Origin: Anoplolepis gracilipes
Lineage: Eukaryota; Arthropoda; Insecta; Hymenoptera; Formicidae
Direction: 5' to 3'
Length of the DNA stretch: 64,000 nt
Assembly: GCF_047496725.1 (NCBI RefSeq)
Contig: NC_132972.1
Coordinates: forward strand, 16,837,501 to 16,901,500
Shown: in pieces, positions 25,923 through 38,900 of the stretch
Layout of the letters: each line of letters begins with the position of its first letter
How positions within the stretch are numbered: position 1 is the stretch's first letter
Program-made: the position numbers and the translations under genes
Notes under the pieces: generated by a model
The model's input: the letters and a program-made list of their open reading frames with translations, nothing else
What the model was told of the DNA's origin: nothing
Database searches by the model: none

Positions 25923-27997
25923 CTACAATTCATGAAGAAGAGGAAACACAATGTAAGTTCCTTTTTCATATGCGGATAATAATATGTTTTTATATTTTAC
26001 TGATATAAAAGGGAATTCTTCTATATCAGGTGATATGTGAGACACCTTAAAAATATTCAATAATTTGGACGAACATGGATAATCATAAAATTCAGAAACT
26101 TTCAAGAATCGACGACAAATTATAGAATAAAATTGATCTTTCAAACACAGAATATTTACAATCTGAACAATAATATCTCCTTGTATTGAAACACAATTGT
26201 CAGGTGAAAAAATCGTCAAAACGCATGTCGGTGTTTTCAATTTCTTGTATTGTAAAATCAAGTCAGTTTTATCTCTAAGTGTAGGTCCTTCAAAATGTTT
26301 TTGCTTAGGTTCTAATTTAGTTATTGGTAATTCAGTCTTTGAATAATTAAATAATTCAGATATACGTCTACAAAGTTGTGCATGAGGATTTGCAGATGAT
26401 CTTACAAGTTTTTTTAATTTTCCCAAATAATTTTCAAAGGGAAAACAATTAATTGTGTTTAAATTACCAAGATTCCTTACATCTGTTACTAAATGAATTA
26501 AACTGTGAAGATTATATGTCACTTCTTCTTTCCCATAGGATTTTTCAAAATACTTTACAAAATTATACAAAACTTCTTCTGCAAAGTCAATATGTTCAAA
26601 AATATGATTATCGTTACACAGAATTGTAATACCAACATGAAACATTAAAAAATGATTGTAAAGTTGTTTAGGCAAAATATTTATTAAAGAAACTGGACCC
26701 CGTATAACAAGAATAATCTAAACTCATTTGCTTTCCAACGATTTAAGTCCGATATAGCTCTACATTTTCTAGGAAATTCATGTACTATATAAGAAGACAA
26801 CAAAATTAATCTATCTGATAAATTATTAATAGCTCTTCCAGATAATTTAAATGAAGGTTTTCCCTTTGATAGCCATAATATTAACAACTTTTTCATTATA
26901 CCTAAATATACCAAATGCATGGGATCTAATGGAAATTGATTCACTAAATCTAAGTTTAAATTCAATAATGGAGACCTTCCTTTATGATGTTCCTCTTGTA
27001 CTTGTTTAGTAAAAGTTTCTTTTGTTCTAAGTTGTCCACTTTTACATGGAAAAATCATTTTATTAATGTATTTCCCTTCAATATCGCATTTTTCACACCC
27101 ATGCCTAGAATTATGACCTACACAACATTTTAGAAAAGCTCGTGCAGGAGCATCACATATCAGAGACCTGATTCTAATTTGAAATAATTTATGATCTATT
27201 TCAATACTATTCTTTAATATATCATCATTAAGCTCGTGTATTAGATCTTGTAAATAACAATCAAGAGGTTCTGGCTTTCCTTTGCCAGTGAATAAACCTA
27301 CAATAAATGGTTTATTTAATGAAGTTAAACTTAATGATCTACAAAGAATTGGCCAGACAACTATGTTGTTACTTTTAAACAAGGGTAACCCATCAATATT
27401 AAAATCTAAATCAATAATTTTTGAGCATGATTCTTCCTTTAATAGGAAATATAACTGCTTACGCATACCAAAATAAGTAAATTTTCCACTTTGCAAATCA
27501 ATTGAATTTGTAGTTTTTGGAGTGTATAACAAAGACCTTCCAGATAATGGTACAGATATATCATAATGAAATTGTCTTAGTAATGACAATAATTCATCTA
27601 ATGCTGATAATGTAATATTATGTGTTAGGGCCCAGTTTCTCAATTTATTCAGAAAATCATCAGATAATGTTTCGTTTTCTGAAAAATCATGTTTTTCAGT
27701 GATATATAATTCTGGAAATATTTCAAAATCTAAATCTTGATCTGAACCTAGTTCTAAATGCGAATCAATGATTGAATGTGACATTGATGATTTTGTCTCA
27801 TTATTTCTAAAATTTAAACTAAAACCCAAATCTTCATCTATATTTAAGTTTAGTTCTAAGTGTGAGTCAATGACTGAATGTGTTGTCGATTTTGTTTCAT
27901 TCCAATTGAGTTCATTTAATAACTCATATACTTGTTTTTGTATATTCCTTTTAGTTTGTTTTTTGCCAAGAAATTTAACTTCTTTTTCTTTATCCAT
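25923..27997 (-). CDS. EnSpm/CMC-like transposase, one frameshift
   Basis: From ATG at 27997 the frame runs 437 aa to 26684. It continues in another frame (250 aa) to a stop at 25923, for about 690 residues in total. The break is a one-base shift near 26706 in a TTATACGGGG stretch. Recognisable features are FNIDGLPLFKS, LICDAPARAFLKC, a Cys pair GCEKCDIEG, FPLDPMHLVYLGIMKKLL, NEFRLFLLYG and YNLHSLIHLVTDV. Together these resemble the transposase family of animal EnSpm-like elements (Transposase_21-type). The conserved Asp residues of the D.LP, CDAPAR and LDPMHL motifs are candidates for the DDE set. It is transcribed in the same direction as the DUF4806-like gene, 213 bp upstream of it. Confidence 0.65.
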
Positions 27998-28943
27998 ATT
28001 TAAACAAGAATATTTTTTCTGTTCTTTTGTTTTTTAACAAGTATTTTATGTAAGTATTATATGTGCGACAAAGATATATTTACATATATATTTTCCTGAA
28101 AAAATGACAACTATTTAATTAAGAAATGAAAAACACAATATAATTTGATAGTAAAAATTCTTAATATATACTGATACAATAAAAAATGTTAGATTAATTA
28201 GATTATGATTTCACACAAATTGATATCTTCTTATTAATTGTAAAGTATTATTTGTAGATGTGATATTTGACGTCTAATCTCATATCTTTTTTTAGTATTA
28301 ATATTGTGTTCTAAATATACATATATATACATATATACAGAACAGTAAACTATAAAATTATTAAACCAATATACAACTTACCTTATTCGTCGTAAAAAAG
28401 AGATATTCTTTATATCAATATTTTCGCCGGACCGGCGTTTTGATCAACCTAACCTTTGTTATGATCTATGCACGAGAATTGATTAACTTTATAGTACACA
28501 TTACTAGTATTTTTCTATCCTTTCACTACTAGTTTCACTTTTGCAATATTCACAAGTCGTTTGTATAATATTCACAATAAAAGTTTTCTTGTTTGAACAG
28601 CAAATATATGCAATAACTCTGCGATCATTCCAAATAAATGGAATATAACCTTAATACTTTTTGTTAGTAAGACAATGGAAAGAGGAAGAGAAAGAGAGAA
28701 AGAGAGAGAGAGAAAGAGAGAGAGAGAATCACCCCGCTATTCATTCCGATATTCATAGTCCATTATTTTTATTTCAAGATCGTTTTAAGTATAATATCTT
28801 AAGATATGTTATTACGATTCTGTGATTGAATTACAACACATTATTATTAAGACGGTCTTCAATATAAAATCGGACTATGAATATGAATATCTAAAATTAA
28901 AAATACATTAATTTTTTTAATTCAAAATTATATGTATATATAT

Positions 28944-28993
<50 letters not shown>

Positions 28994-29111
28994 GAATTAA
29001 AACATTAATTTTTATTCTATTTAGGCCCGATATTGTACCAACATTATTTTGGATTTAAGTGCGACTTAAACATGTATCTATCTTTATTTTTCTTTCTAAA
29101 TTAATAAAAAC

Positions 29112-29158
<47 letters not shown>

Positions 29159-29983
29159 AATCTCGTTTAAAGCCAAAATAATGTTGATGCAATCAGGCCT
29201 TATAGAAACGTAAAAAATACGTTTCTTAAACTATGGTTTTAAAAATGTTTCTGTTGAAACGTTTCTTATTGGTGTTTGACGGTTAAAAAATATTGGATAC
29301 GTTTAGAAAACGTTTATAAAACGAACCTGTGCTACCTGGGAAATAATTGCGAGATAAATTGAAACAAGAATTGAAATATTTTTATAGAATTGCAATTATA
29401 TCAATAAAATAAAATTAAACCAACTCAATAATATAAAATTAATTCTTAATGTATAAATAATCGTAATACAAATTATATAAAAAGTTAAATTCTTATAAAT
29501 ATAAAAATTTTAACATATTTATTTTACCTTCTTCTCAGTAAAAATATATAGAAATAAGATATACAAAATTTAAAATAGATTATGAAAACAAAAAACAAAT
29601 TAAATATTTAAAACGAGAATATTTTATTTATAAAATCAAAACAAAAATAATGTTTATTAACTATTTTATGTTTTATAAAAAAAACCTTTCCTGCTTTCAC
29701 ACTTTTCTACTACACACCTTGGCATTTTTGTTAAAAAGATTAAAGAAATTTACAACTTAATCTCTTGTGACTTCGAAGCCATGGCAACGCAAAATGTAAA
29801 CAAAATTCTTCGGTCCTCTATTTCGCGTATGCGCGGTGTTTCAATATTTTTAGGGTACGCGTCATAAGGCTAAATATATAAGAGGTTTAGTATATTATAT
29901 AGAAGTCTGTGGTATATGTATAATAATTTTAAGAGGATGCCCGACTACCGACCGAGTTCTAACAAAACAATATATTTGCTTAA

Positions 29984-31580
29984 GGGGATACCGTACCGTC
30001 CTACCTTACCGATCAAAACAATTGCCTCGTTAGACATCAAAATTATTATTTTAAAAGTTTTGCAATTTGCACGTACAAAATAAGTTCACTTCGTCTAAGG
30101 AAATGCATGACAGAATATATGTAAACTTGTAGAAAATGAATTTGATGTCTAGTAAAAATCGTTTACACAATTTTTCAGGGTTGGGACTATAACGTTACTT
30201 GTAACGTTGTTACCGTTACAGTTACTTTTTTTCGGTAACTTTTGTTTGTAACGGAAAATGTAACTTAGTTACATTCTTCGATAACGAGTAACGAAAATAA
30301 CAGTTACTTTTATCGTTACTTTCTAGACAGTACATGTCTATAAAAAAAATGCTTAAAAGACAACTTAAAGACGTCTTATTATCTTTTAAATGTTTTTTGA
30401 CCTTCCTGTGCAGTCTGGAATTTTTTTCAAATATACTTGAATATACTATATTTTTTTCAAATAAAAAATTTTCAAATAAAGAAACAAATATTTTTCGTTT
30501 CATGAATATGCGCTCATTTTATATGGTACATGTAACATATAAAATACTATAGATACGTGTGCACATATGCACGAAATGAAAACTTAAAGATTGATAAGAG
30601 TATTAAAACATAGTATCACATAGAAACTGCTGGCATTTCTTTCTTGTATCTTTATACTTTGTAAAAAAACATTTAAGTAGACAGATAATTCAATGATTAG
30701 TCAAGAATTCGATGATATGAAAATTATCGTACCGTGTTAAAATTTTAAAATAAAAAAAACGCGAAGGAAGCGATTTTAACTATATTTACAAATCTATTGA
30801 AAGTAAACTAACAATAAGAAAATTATTTTATTTACATTTACAGAATCTAAACGTGTTTGAGAAAGCTTGTTTACACTTTTTTCAAAAGTTTTTCTTATTT
30901 AAAATAATTTATTATTATCAAAATTATTACACACTTTATGTCAATAGCGATATCATCACTATCAAAAAATTATATCATTTTGATTACTTTAATGTAAAAT
31001 AATGTCCAAAAATTTATACTGTTTAGTGTAAAAATTTGACCTTGTATTAAAAAAATATTTATGTAAAGTTTATATTGTATAAAAAAAAGTAACGGAAATT
31101 GTAACGTTTCGTTACTTTTTGAGTAACGGTAACGGTAACGAGTTACTTTTTGGAAAAAAGAACGGTAACGGTAACGAGTTACTTTTATAAAGTAACTTTC
31201 CCAACTCTGCGATTTTTACTAGACATCGAGTACACTGTACTCGACAAAAACGATTTTTACTAGACATCAAATTCATTTTCTACAAGTTTACATATATTCT
31301 GTCATGCATTTCCTTAGACGAAGTGAACTTATTTTGTACGTGCAAATTGCAAAACTTTTATATTAAGCAAATATAGTTACGACATGACGCTAGTAGTCGA
31401 TAATTTAAAACTGTAATTTTTTTTTTTCGTTTTTAACTGAAAATTGCACACGTTCTCGCTTCGTTATTGTATGTACTTTCATCGTGGAGAAGCATTTTTC
31501 ATTTTGTACAACCAAAATAATAATTTTGATGTCTAACGAATCAAGTTTTAATCGATAAGGTAGGACGGTACGGTATCCCC
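29984..31580. repeat. TTAA-flanked foldback element (piggyBac-like), split by hAT
   Basis: GGGGATACCGTACCGTCC at the left and its mirror at the right are perfect TIRs of at least 20 bp. TTAA lies at 29980-29983 and 31581-31584. Long arms, with blocks such as TGCACGTACAAAATAAG, mirror each other. The inserted hAT-like element 30176-31209 separates them. Non-coding. Confidence 0.75.
30176..31209. repeat. Nested hAT-like element, 8-bp duplication
   Basis: It starts CAGGGTTGGGAC and ends CCCAACTCTG, the CAG...CTG pattern of hAT ends. The flanking 8-mers CAATTTTT (30168-30175) and CGATTTTT (31210-31217) match at 7 of 8. Subterminal zones repeat GTAACG/CGTTAC many times. No transposase frame was found, so it is non-autonomous. 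Confidence 0.7.
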
Positions 31581-31863
31581 TTAATATTATCCTGTCCATG
31601 ATGTAAAAAGAAAGGTGTACCATTGCGCATGCAGTAGTGGGGGTATGATAAAACAACCAATCACATTCGGCCTAAATATAGCCGCGAGAATATAGCCAAA
31701 CAATCTCATATGATATATGAAAACAAGTCTTGTAAAATAAATAATAAACATAATATAAAAATAGATTTATTATTTTTTTTATTTCGTCAGGTTAATCGCA
31801 GCATTATTTTCCGTCCATTTCCTTCAGCCTAAACACCAATAACTTTTATATTCTTGAAATAAG

Positions 31864-31986
31864 CTTGTCTTTTTTGTGTGTGGGTAAATTATATATAAAT
31901 TATATATAAATAATATATAGAAATAAAAAAAAATAAAAAATAAAATAAAATATAACATAAATAATATATATAAATTATATATATAC

Positions 31987-32075
<89 letters not shown>

Positions 32076-32187
32076 TTATATATATTATTTATTTTATATT
32101 TTATTTTATTTTTTATTTTTTTTAATTTCTATATATTATTTATATATAATTTATATATAATTTACCCACACACAAAAAAACAAGTTT
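31864..32187. repeat. AT-rich palindrome with (TA)n core
   Basis: TTTTTTGTGTGTGGGTAAAT at the left mirrors the sequence ending in CCCACACACAAAAAAAC, and the arms are AT-rich. The centre is a (TA)n run (about 31990-32068). No gene is seen between 31585 and 33377 apart from repeats. Confidence 0.6.
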
Positions 32188-32207
32188 ATTAAAGGTGTAC
32201 TCTTTGT

Positions 32208-32640
32208 ACTAGGGAAACCTTGCGAACCCGAAATTTCTGAATTTAATGAAACTTTACACACATGTAGGGGGTAAATAGATAAATTTAGAAATTTTAAGTT
32301 GTTGCCCAAAAACGATTCTAAGGGGTGAAACCACCCCTCATATGTAAAGTGGCTTTTCGGTTTTCTCTATATATCTCGAAAATTATTAAAAATGTCAAAA
32401 AATGTTTTATACAAAAATTTCATGATTAAAAATTTCCTTTATTTAACCACATTAATACAATTTTAAAAAAATAATTTAAAAAAAAAATTTTTTTAAATCT
32501 TTAAAAAAATTATTTTTTTCAAATTTTATTAATTTCAAATAGTCAAATAGAAGTGTTTTTGTCTTGAAATTTTTGTATGAAACATGAAATAATACAATTA
32601 ACAAATTTAGAACATTTGCAGGATTCACACGTAACATTTT
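32208..32640. repeat. Copy 1 of a TCTCGAAAATTATT foldback repeat
   Basis: Blocks TTTTCGGTTTTCTCTATATA and CTCGAAAATTATTAAAAATG recur inverted at 52130-52350. The segment 33617-33790 plus 51931-52350 is a second copy of the same family. Non-coding. From 32641 to 33377 only AT-rich sequence is seen, with no gene. Confidence 0.5.
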
Positions 32641-33377
32641 GCTTATTATACTAAAAATTCAGACACACTTTTATAAAAATTAAAACTGACAATCTCTTTC
32701 TTTTATATTTGAGTAAATCGTTAAACTTGTTGGTCATATTTTATACTGAAACTACGCGCAATAATTCCAATTTATATAGAGCTTTATTATCTCTTTAATT
32801 AACGTTATCTTTTTAATTAATCTTCTCAATACAGAAAAATTACTTTAAAATATCACAGTACTCGACCGTTCTGCATTAAAATTAGAATTATACGTGATAT
32901 AATAGAATGAGTGATGTAATAAATACATGACATAATAAGTACGTGATGCAACAAATATATAATATAACAATACAATATAAATGTACAATATAATCGCAAT
33001 GTTAAGTGCAATTATATAAACTCGATAATTTCTTAAGTTACGTTACACTGCAATGTAGAAATATTTTTACGAAGTTTATTTAGAAAATATATGATAATAC
33101 GAGTTTGTTTAATCATAGAAAATAATGCGTCATTTTTGATGAAGTGATCTTCTGTAAATTAAGAAATTAAAAAATACGTTTTAAGATAAATCAGTATAAC
33201 TTGTATTACAAAAACATACCAAATAAATGATAAATTAAAATTAATATTCCATATAAATAAAATTATAATAATATTAGAGTACAATCGTATATCGAAGAGA
33301 GAATATTAATATTAATGAAATAGATTGTTTTTAGTAATTGTCCTTTATCTTAGTCTTTCTGATATTTTCATTCATTA

Positions 33378-33477
33378 CCCAGGTAGCACATGTTCGTTTT
33401 ATAAACGTTTTTTAAACGTATCTTTTCGTATTAGATACGTTTAGAAAACGTTTATAAAACGAACAGTGCTACCTGGG
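33378..33477. repeat. 100-bp MITE derived from the 8.4-kb EnSpm-like element
   Basis: It runs from CCCAGGTAGCAC to GTGCTACCTGGG with TA on each side. The interior consists only of AAACGTTT-type subterminal words (TTCGTTTTATAAACGTTT). The ends match 20895-29340, so it is an internal-deletion derivative that the larger element could have mobilised. Confidence 0.8.
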
Positions 33478-34637
33478 TATATACTAGTTTTCTTATCTGT
33501 CAATATATATTGTTCTGGTATTTATTTCACGTATTAAACAAATATAGTAAGAATTATTTCATTAAATAATTGAATTCGGAGTGGAATATAGAACTATTAA
33601 TCATTAAATAGTATTAAGGTGGGAAAAAACCTTCAAAAATTTTTAATTTTGATAAAACTCTAATATGTAGAGTTTTATATTAATTTCTTAACTTACAACA
33701 CATACATAATATGTAGGTACATAAGTAAATAAATTTAAAAATATTTAATTCCGGCCTAAAAATGCTTCTAGAGTGAAATCATACCTCATACAGGGTAGGT
33801 CATTTTAATCTACGCACTAATATCTCAAAATCCATAAGTTTAAGACAAAAATGTTTCAGACATAAGTTGTATGGTTTCCAGAGAGACATAAGATGGTACC
33901 ATTGGTTTGACCTTAGATAGTCGTTTGAAGGTCACGTAAAGGTCATCTTCAATTTCTTAAATGGAATCTACTATTTTTTATTACATATTCTTGTAACTTA
34001 TCTCGAGAACTTTCCAAAACACTATAATAAAATATTTTTTCATTAAATACTTTTCGAGTTATAAGGCTTCAAAGTTGCAGTATTTTGACATAAAATACAA
34101 GATATCTCATAAAATATTCATTTCTCGATTATCTTACCCTAATATTTTTATGCACAGAATAATGAGACAAATCAATTGGCGTAATTAAAACACATAATTA
34201 TGTTAAAGTAAAAACGTGTAATTGCTAGTTGCAAATTCAGATTTTTTTGTAAAGATAACTATGTGTTTTCTTTACACGAATTAATTTGTCTCATTATTCT
34301 GTGCATAAAAGCATTAGGGTAAGATAATCGAAAAATGAATATTTCACGAGATATCTTGTATTTTATGTCAAAATATTGCAACTTTGAAGCCTTATAACTC
34401 GGAAAGTACTTTACGAAAAAACATTTGATTATAGTGTTTTGGAAAGCTCTCGAGATAAGCTACAAGAATATGCAATAATATATAGGGTGTCCCATTTAAA
34501 AAATTAAACATGACGTTCATGTGACCTTCAAATAACTCTTCAAGATTAAACCAATGGTATCCTCTTAAGTCCTTTTCGAAATCATACAATTTTTGTTTGA
34601 AACATTTTAGCCTTAAACTTATGGATTTTCAGATATT

Positions 34638-34643
34638 ACAGTG
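34638..34643. other. Left target site duplication ACAGTG of the Polinton
   Basis: ACAGTG directly precedes the AGTAGTG terminus and is repeated exactly at 51901-51906. Six bases is the duplication length known for Polintons. Confidence 0.9.
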
Positions 34644-35240
34644 AGTAGTGTTATAGTGGGGATTCTAAGCCATGGGGCGCTGAGGGGAGTGCGGGGACGG
34701 GGGTATCTGAGAGGCGCGAGGGGTCTGTTAGGGAAAGGGGGGGGGGAAGGGTCCTACACACGTTCGAAAGTAGATGTTTATCTTTGCAGTTGATTTTATA
34801 GCCGGGGTATTTTAGAAGTCATAAAACTGTTTTTTTTTCTAGTTTTATGATCATTTTATGACCATTAGAATATTATGAAAAAAGAGATTTTAAGCGCCGA
34901 CGTTCGGCAGCTTTGTACCCTTGCGGAAAATCTCCCATAAAACTGGAGCAAAATATCTTCCATAATTTTTAGGGAAAGAACTGCAACGCATCAGCGCCAT
35001 TATGGAAAAAAAAAAAAGATTTTAATCGCCGGGGGACATTTTTAGAAACCATAAAAGTGTTTTTTTTCTCTTTTTTTTCTAATTTTTTATGATCATTTTA
35101 TGACCATTAGAATATTATGGAAAAAGAGATTTTAAGCGCCGACGTTCGGCAGCTTTGTACCCTCGCGGAAAATCTCCCATAAAACTGGAATGAAACATCT
35201 TCCATAATTTTTAAGGAAAGAATGCAACGCACCAGCGCCA
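34644..35240. repeat. Left terminal inverted repeat of the Polinton
   Basis: It pairs with 51304-51900. It begins with a G-rich stretch and contains two imperfect copies of a block of about 240 bp. Each copy carries the palindrome GCCGACGTTCGGC followed by CTTTGTACCC, GGAAAATCTCCCATAAAACT and GCGCCATTATGG. The second copy continues past the TIR boundary to about 35300. Confidence 0.85.
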
Positions 35241-35549
35241 TTATGGAAAAAAAAAAAAAAGATTTTAATCGCCGGGGGACATTTTAGAAGCCATAAAAGT
35301 CGTGAGAAAACAATAGCAATTTTGGCCGACGCTGCGACGAACATGTCGGAACGTTTTTATAGATGCAAAAGCGTTGACGTTCGGTAGGTGTGTTAAGACA
35401 GCATTAGGCGAAATATAAGAAGAATGAGAGCCCCGTCAAACCATAGTACGATTTGAAAGGGCATAGAGGAAACTGTGGAAAAACAAAAAAAAAATTTGAG
35501 TGGTTACTGTCAGGCATTAAAATTGTTAGTGACAGTGAATAGTGAATAA
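35241..35549 (+). promoter_or_regulatory. Inner TIR border and leader of the left Polinton gene
   Basis: This stretch carries the tail of the duplicated TIR block and then unique sequence leading to the start codon at 35550. It has no ORF. It must hold the promoter of the left gene block, but I see no defined box. Confidence 0.35.
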
Positions 35550-35921
35550 ATGAAAAATATTAATTTCGAAGCGATAATAGACGAGTCGTCAGACGAAGAG
35601 CATGCGTTGTCGGACGATAGTAATTATATTAGTGATTGCAGTAATACCGATTTTGACGACAACGTAGTAGAAAATGAACAACTCCGTGCGCAAAATCAAC
35701 GTAAGATTTGCGCCATACACTTTTATTATTCAACGGGTGGTGCTCTAGCTCTCTGTGCTTCGTGTATGGACACCTTTCGAGATGACATCGGATTAATATA
35801 CGAAATACGGAGACATAAAGTTACATCGTCCGATGAGGATATGCGATGGTGCAGTAGCTGTCAAATTTTATTACATATAATAATGTCGCGTAATATGTGT
35901 TATGTTTGCACACAAAAATAG
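35550..35921 (+). CDS. Polinton left-end acidic cysteine-rich protein
   Basis: 123 aa. The first half is strongly acidic (DESSDEEHALSDDS, then DFDDN). The second half has paired cysteines: CASC near residue 70, WCSSC near 100, and MCYVCTQK at the C-terminus, enough for one or two zinc sites. The layout closely matches the minus-strand ORF at 50786-51217 at the other end, so the two look like paralogues facing inward. It is the first gene inside the left TIR and lies 11 bp before the polymerase start. Function unknown. The acidic tail plus zinc cluster would suit a DNA- or protein-binding regulator (inference). Confidence 0.7.
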   Translation: MKNINFEAIIDESSDEEHALSDDSNYISDCSNTDFDDNVVENEQLRAQNQRKICAIHFYYSTGGALALCASCMDTFRDDIGLIYEIRRHKVTSSDEDMRWCSSCQILLHIIMSRNMCYVCTQK

Positions 35922-35932
35922 AGAGAGAAAAA

Positions 35933-38900
35933 ATGGAAAACGTGCAGCAGAAAGAACGCGACTTGTTGGAGCGTTCCCAACAAGTAACCACATTGGGTGA
36001 ATATTTTGGATGGCTGCAGCATTGCGAGGAGTTTATCGAAGAGCTTGAAGAACGCAGCCGTGTCAAGCGTCCGCGACTCTCAATCGGAAATAGACAATCT
36101 TTGGTGACAAGAATTGCGCGACTCGAGGGTGCAAAAACTCGATTGCAGAGACAGTTTATACCCAGTGGTGGTGATTATAGTAGTGAAAATAACTCGGAGA
36201 GACTCATATGGCGAGAGATTGATACGGCGTTTGAGAGCCGCATCTTGACTGGTGCGGTTATAAATTATAATCACATCGAACCTCGTCAATTTTTGGAAGA
36301 TGCGAGTGACATTGTGCTCGAGCACGTGCGAGACGTTATGCAAAAACATAACAGTGTGAAAGTGAATACAGTGTTTAACGGCGAGTTTGTGGCGGGCGAT
36401 AAGCATGCCAATAAATCAATCAATACGAGAAACTGTGAACTCTTACATACATCCGATTTACGCGAGTGGTATGAGCGGCGAGTCGTCGAGCCAATCCTTG
36501 CATCGCTCGAAGAATTTCAGGAACGCGATAGCGGATGGGCATTATCGCGTATACTAAATTTGATTGTAAATATAAATAAATATAATCCTATGCGCGCCGG
36601 ATGTTACGTGCAATTATCGCGAAAGATAATAATGAAACGAGCAGTGGTTAACGTGCAATCTAAAGACAATGCATGTTTTGCGTGGGCGGTAGTGGCTGCT
36701 CTGTATCCAGCTGAAAGATGCACACACCGACAATCATCGTACCCGCATTATACAACAGTACTAAATCTCCAAGATATTGAGTTTCCAGTCACTCTTAATC
36801 AAATTAAAAAATTTGAAATTTATAATGACATTTCAATCAACGTGTACAGTTTTGAAAACGAAAACATTGTCCCTATTCACCTTACGGAGCAAAAGAGAGA
36901 CAAGCACGTCAACTTGCTCTACGTGCAAGATGCGCAAGATATCGGACATTTTGCATGGATCAAGAATCTATCTAGACTTGTTAGTATGCAACTCAGCAAA
37001 CACAAGACTAAAAAATATATCTGCGATCGGTATGTATATTTAATAAAACTGTCTAAAAATATTTAAAACAAGGATATAAAAATTTTAACTTTTATTTTAC
37101 AGATGCATGCACTATTTTCACTCGGTCGAGAAATTGCAATCACATACAGTATACTGTGGAAAGATGAACGACTGCGCTATCCGATTACCGAGCGATAAGG
37201 ATAAGTGGCTCGCATTCACCAACTACAACAGGAAGAAGCGACTACCTTTCGTCGTGTACGCCGACCTGGAGTGCGTTTTGGTGAAAAAAGAAGAAGAAAA
37301 TTTTTATCAACATCACCAAGTATTTAGTATGGCTTATTATGTACATTGCTCGTACGATAATTCATTATCCGCGTATCATTCTCGTCGCGAAGCCAATTGC
37401 GTTGCATGGTTCACCGACGAACTTAAAAATTTGGCGCAACTTGTAGAAAATATTTTAACAACCAATGTCCCCATGGTAAATTTAACGCAAAATGAATGGA
37501 AAGAATTTCGAAGTGCGACTCAGTGTCATATATGTGAGAAACCATTCGTAGAAGATGATACGCGCGTACGCGATCATTGTCATTTGACCGGGCGGTACAG
37601 AGGTCCCGCGCATTCAAATTGCAATCTAAATTACAAAGAATCTTTTTGCATTCCAATAGTATTTCACAATTTATCTGGTTATGATTCTCACTTTATAATC
37701 GAGGAAATAGCCACAGCGTTCGAAGGGGGAATTGATTTACTTCCGATAACAAAAGAAAAATATATTTCATTTACAAAACATGTTAAAGGTACGAAAGACA
37801 AACCGGGAAATCACATTAAATTACGTTTCATAGATTCATATAAATTTCTCACAACAAGTCTCGACAAATTGGCGTCTTTTCTGAGCAAGGATAAACTCAA
37901 AATTTTACAATCGGAATATAAAAATTTATCCGCCGAAGATTTCAATTTATTAACAAGAAAAGGTGTCTTCCCGTACGAGTACATTGACTGCGTAGATAAA
38001 TTGCAAGATGCGTGTTTACCATCACGAGAATCATTTTACAGTTCCTTGACAGGTAACACAGTATCTGAGAGCGATTACGCGCACGCTGAGATTGTGTGGA
38101 AGCGATTCTCCATTCGAACGCTAGGCGAATATAGCGATCTGTATTTAAAAATCGATGTTTTGTTATTAGCAGACATTTTTGAAAATTTCCGAGAGAGTTG
38201 TATCAAGAGTTATGGGCTTGACCCCGCGTATTACTATACTCTTCCCGGTTACACGTGGGACGCCATGTTAAAGTATACGAAAATTATATTTGAATTACTC
38301 ACAGACATTGACATGGTTATGTTTATCGAACGAGGTATACGCGGTGGTCTGAGTCAATGTTCCAACAGGTACGCGCGTGCTAATAACAAGTACATGCAGT
38401 CGTATGACTTATCAAAACCATCAACATACTTGATGTATTTCGATGTTAATAATTTATACGGATGGGCAATGTGTCAACCATTGCCCTACGCCGATTTTCA
38501 GTGGGTCGATAATGTTTCCAATTTTGATGTATCATCGATCGCGCTCGATTCGTCTACAGGCTACATCCTCGAAGTCGATTTCGAGTATCCGCAGCATCTT
38601 CACGATTCGCACACTGACCTACCGTTTTGTCCGACACACGACAAACCACCCGGCAAGCGCGAGGGCAAGCTTCTCGCAACCGTATACGATAAGAAGCGTT
38701 ACGTGATACACTACCGCAACCTGCAGCAATGTTCACGTCACGGTCTTCGTGTTACAAAAATTCATCGTATATTACAATTCACTCAATCTCCGTGGCTCCG
38801 TACTTATATAGAACTCAACACAAAATTTAGAACACTGGCAAAAAATGATTTTGAAAAAAATTTGTACAAACTAATGAATAATGCAGTGTTTGGCAAAACG

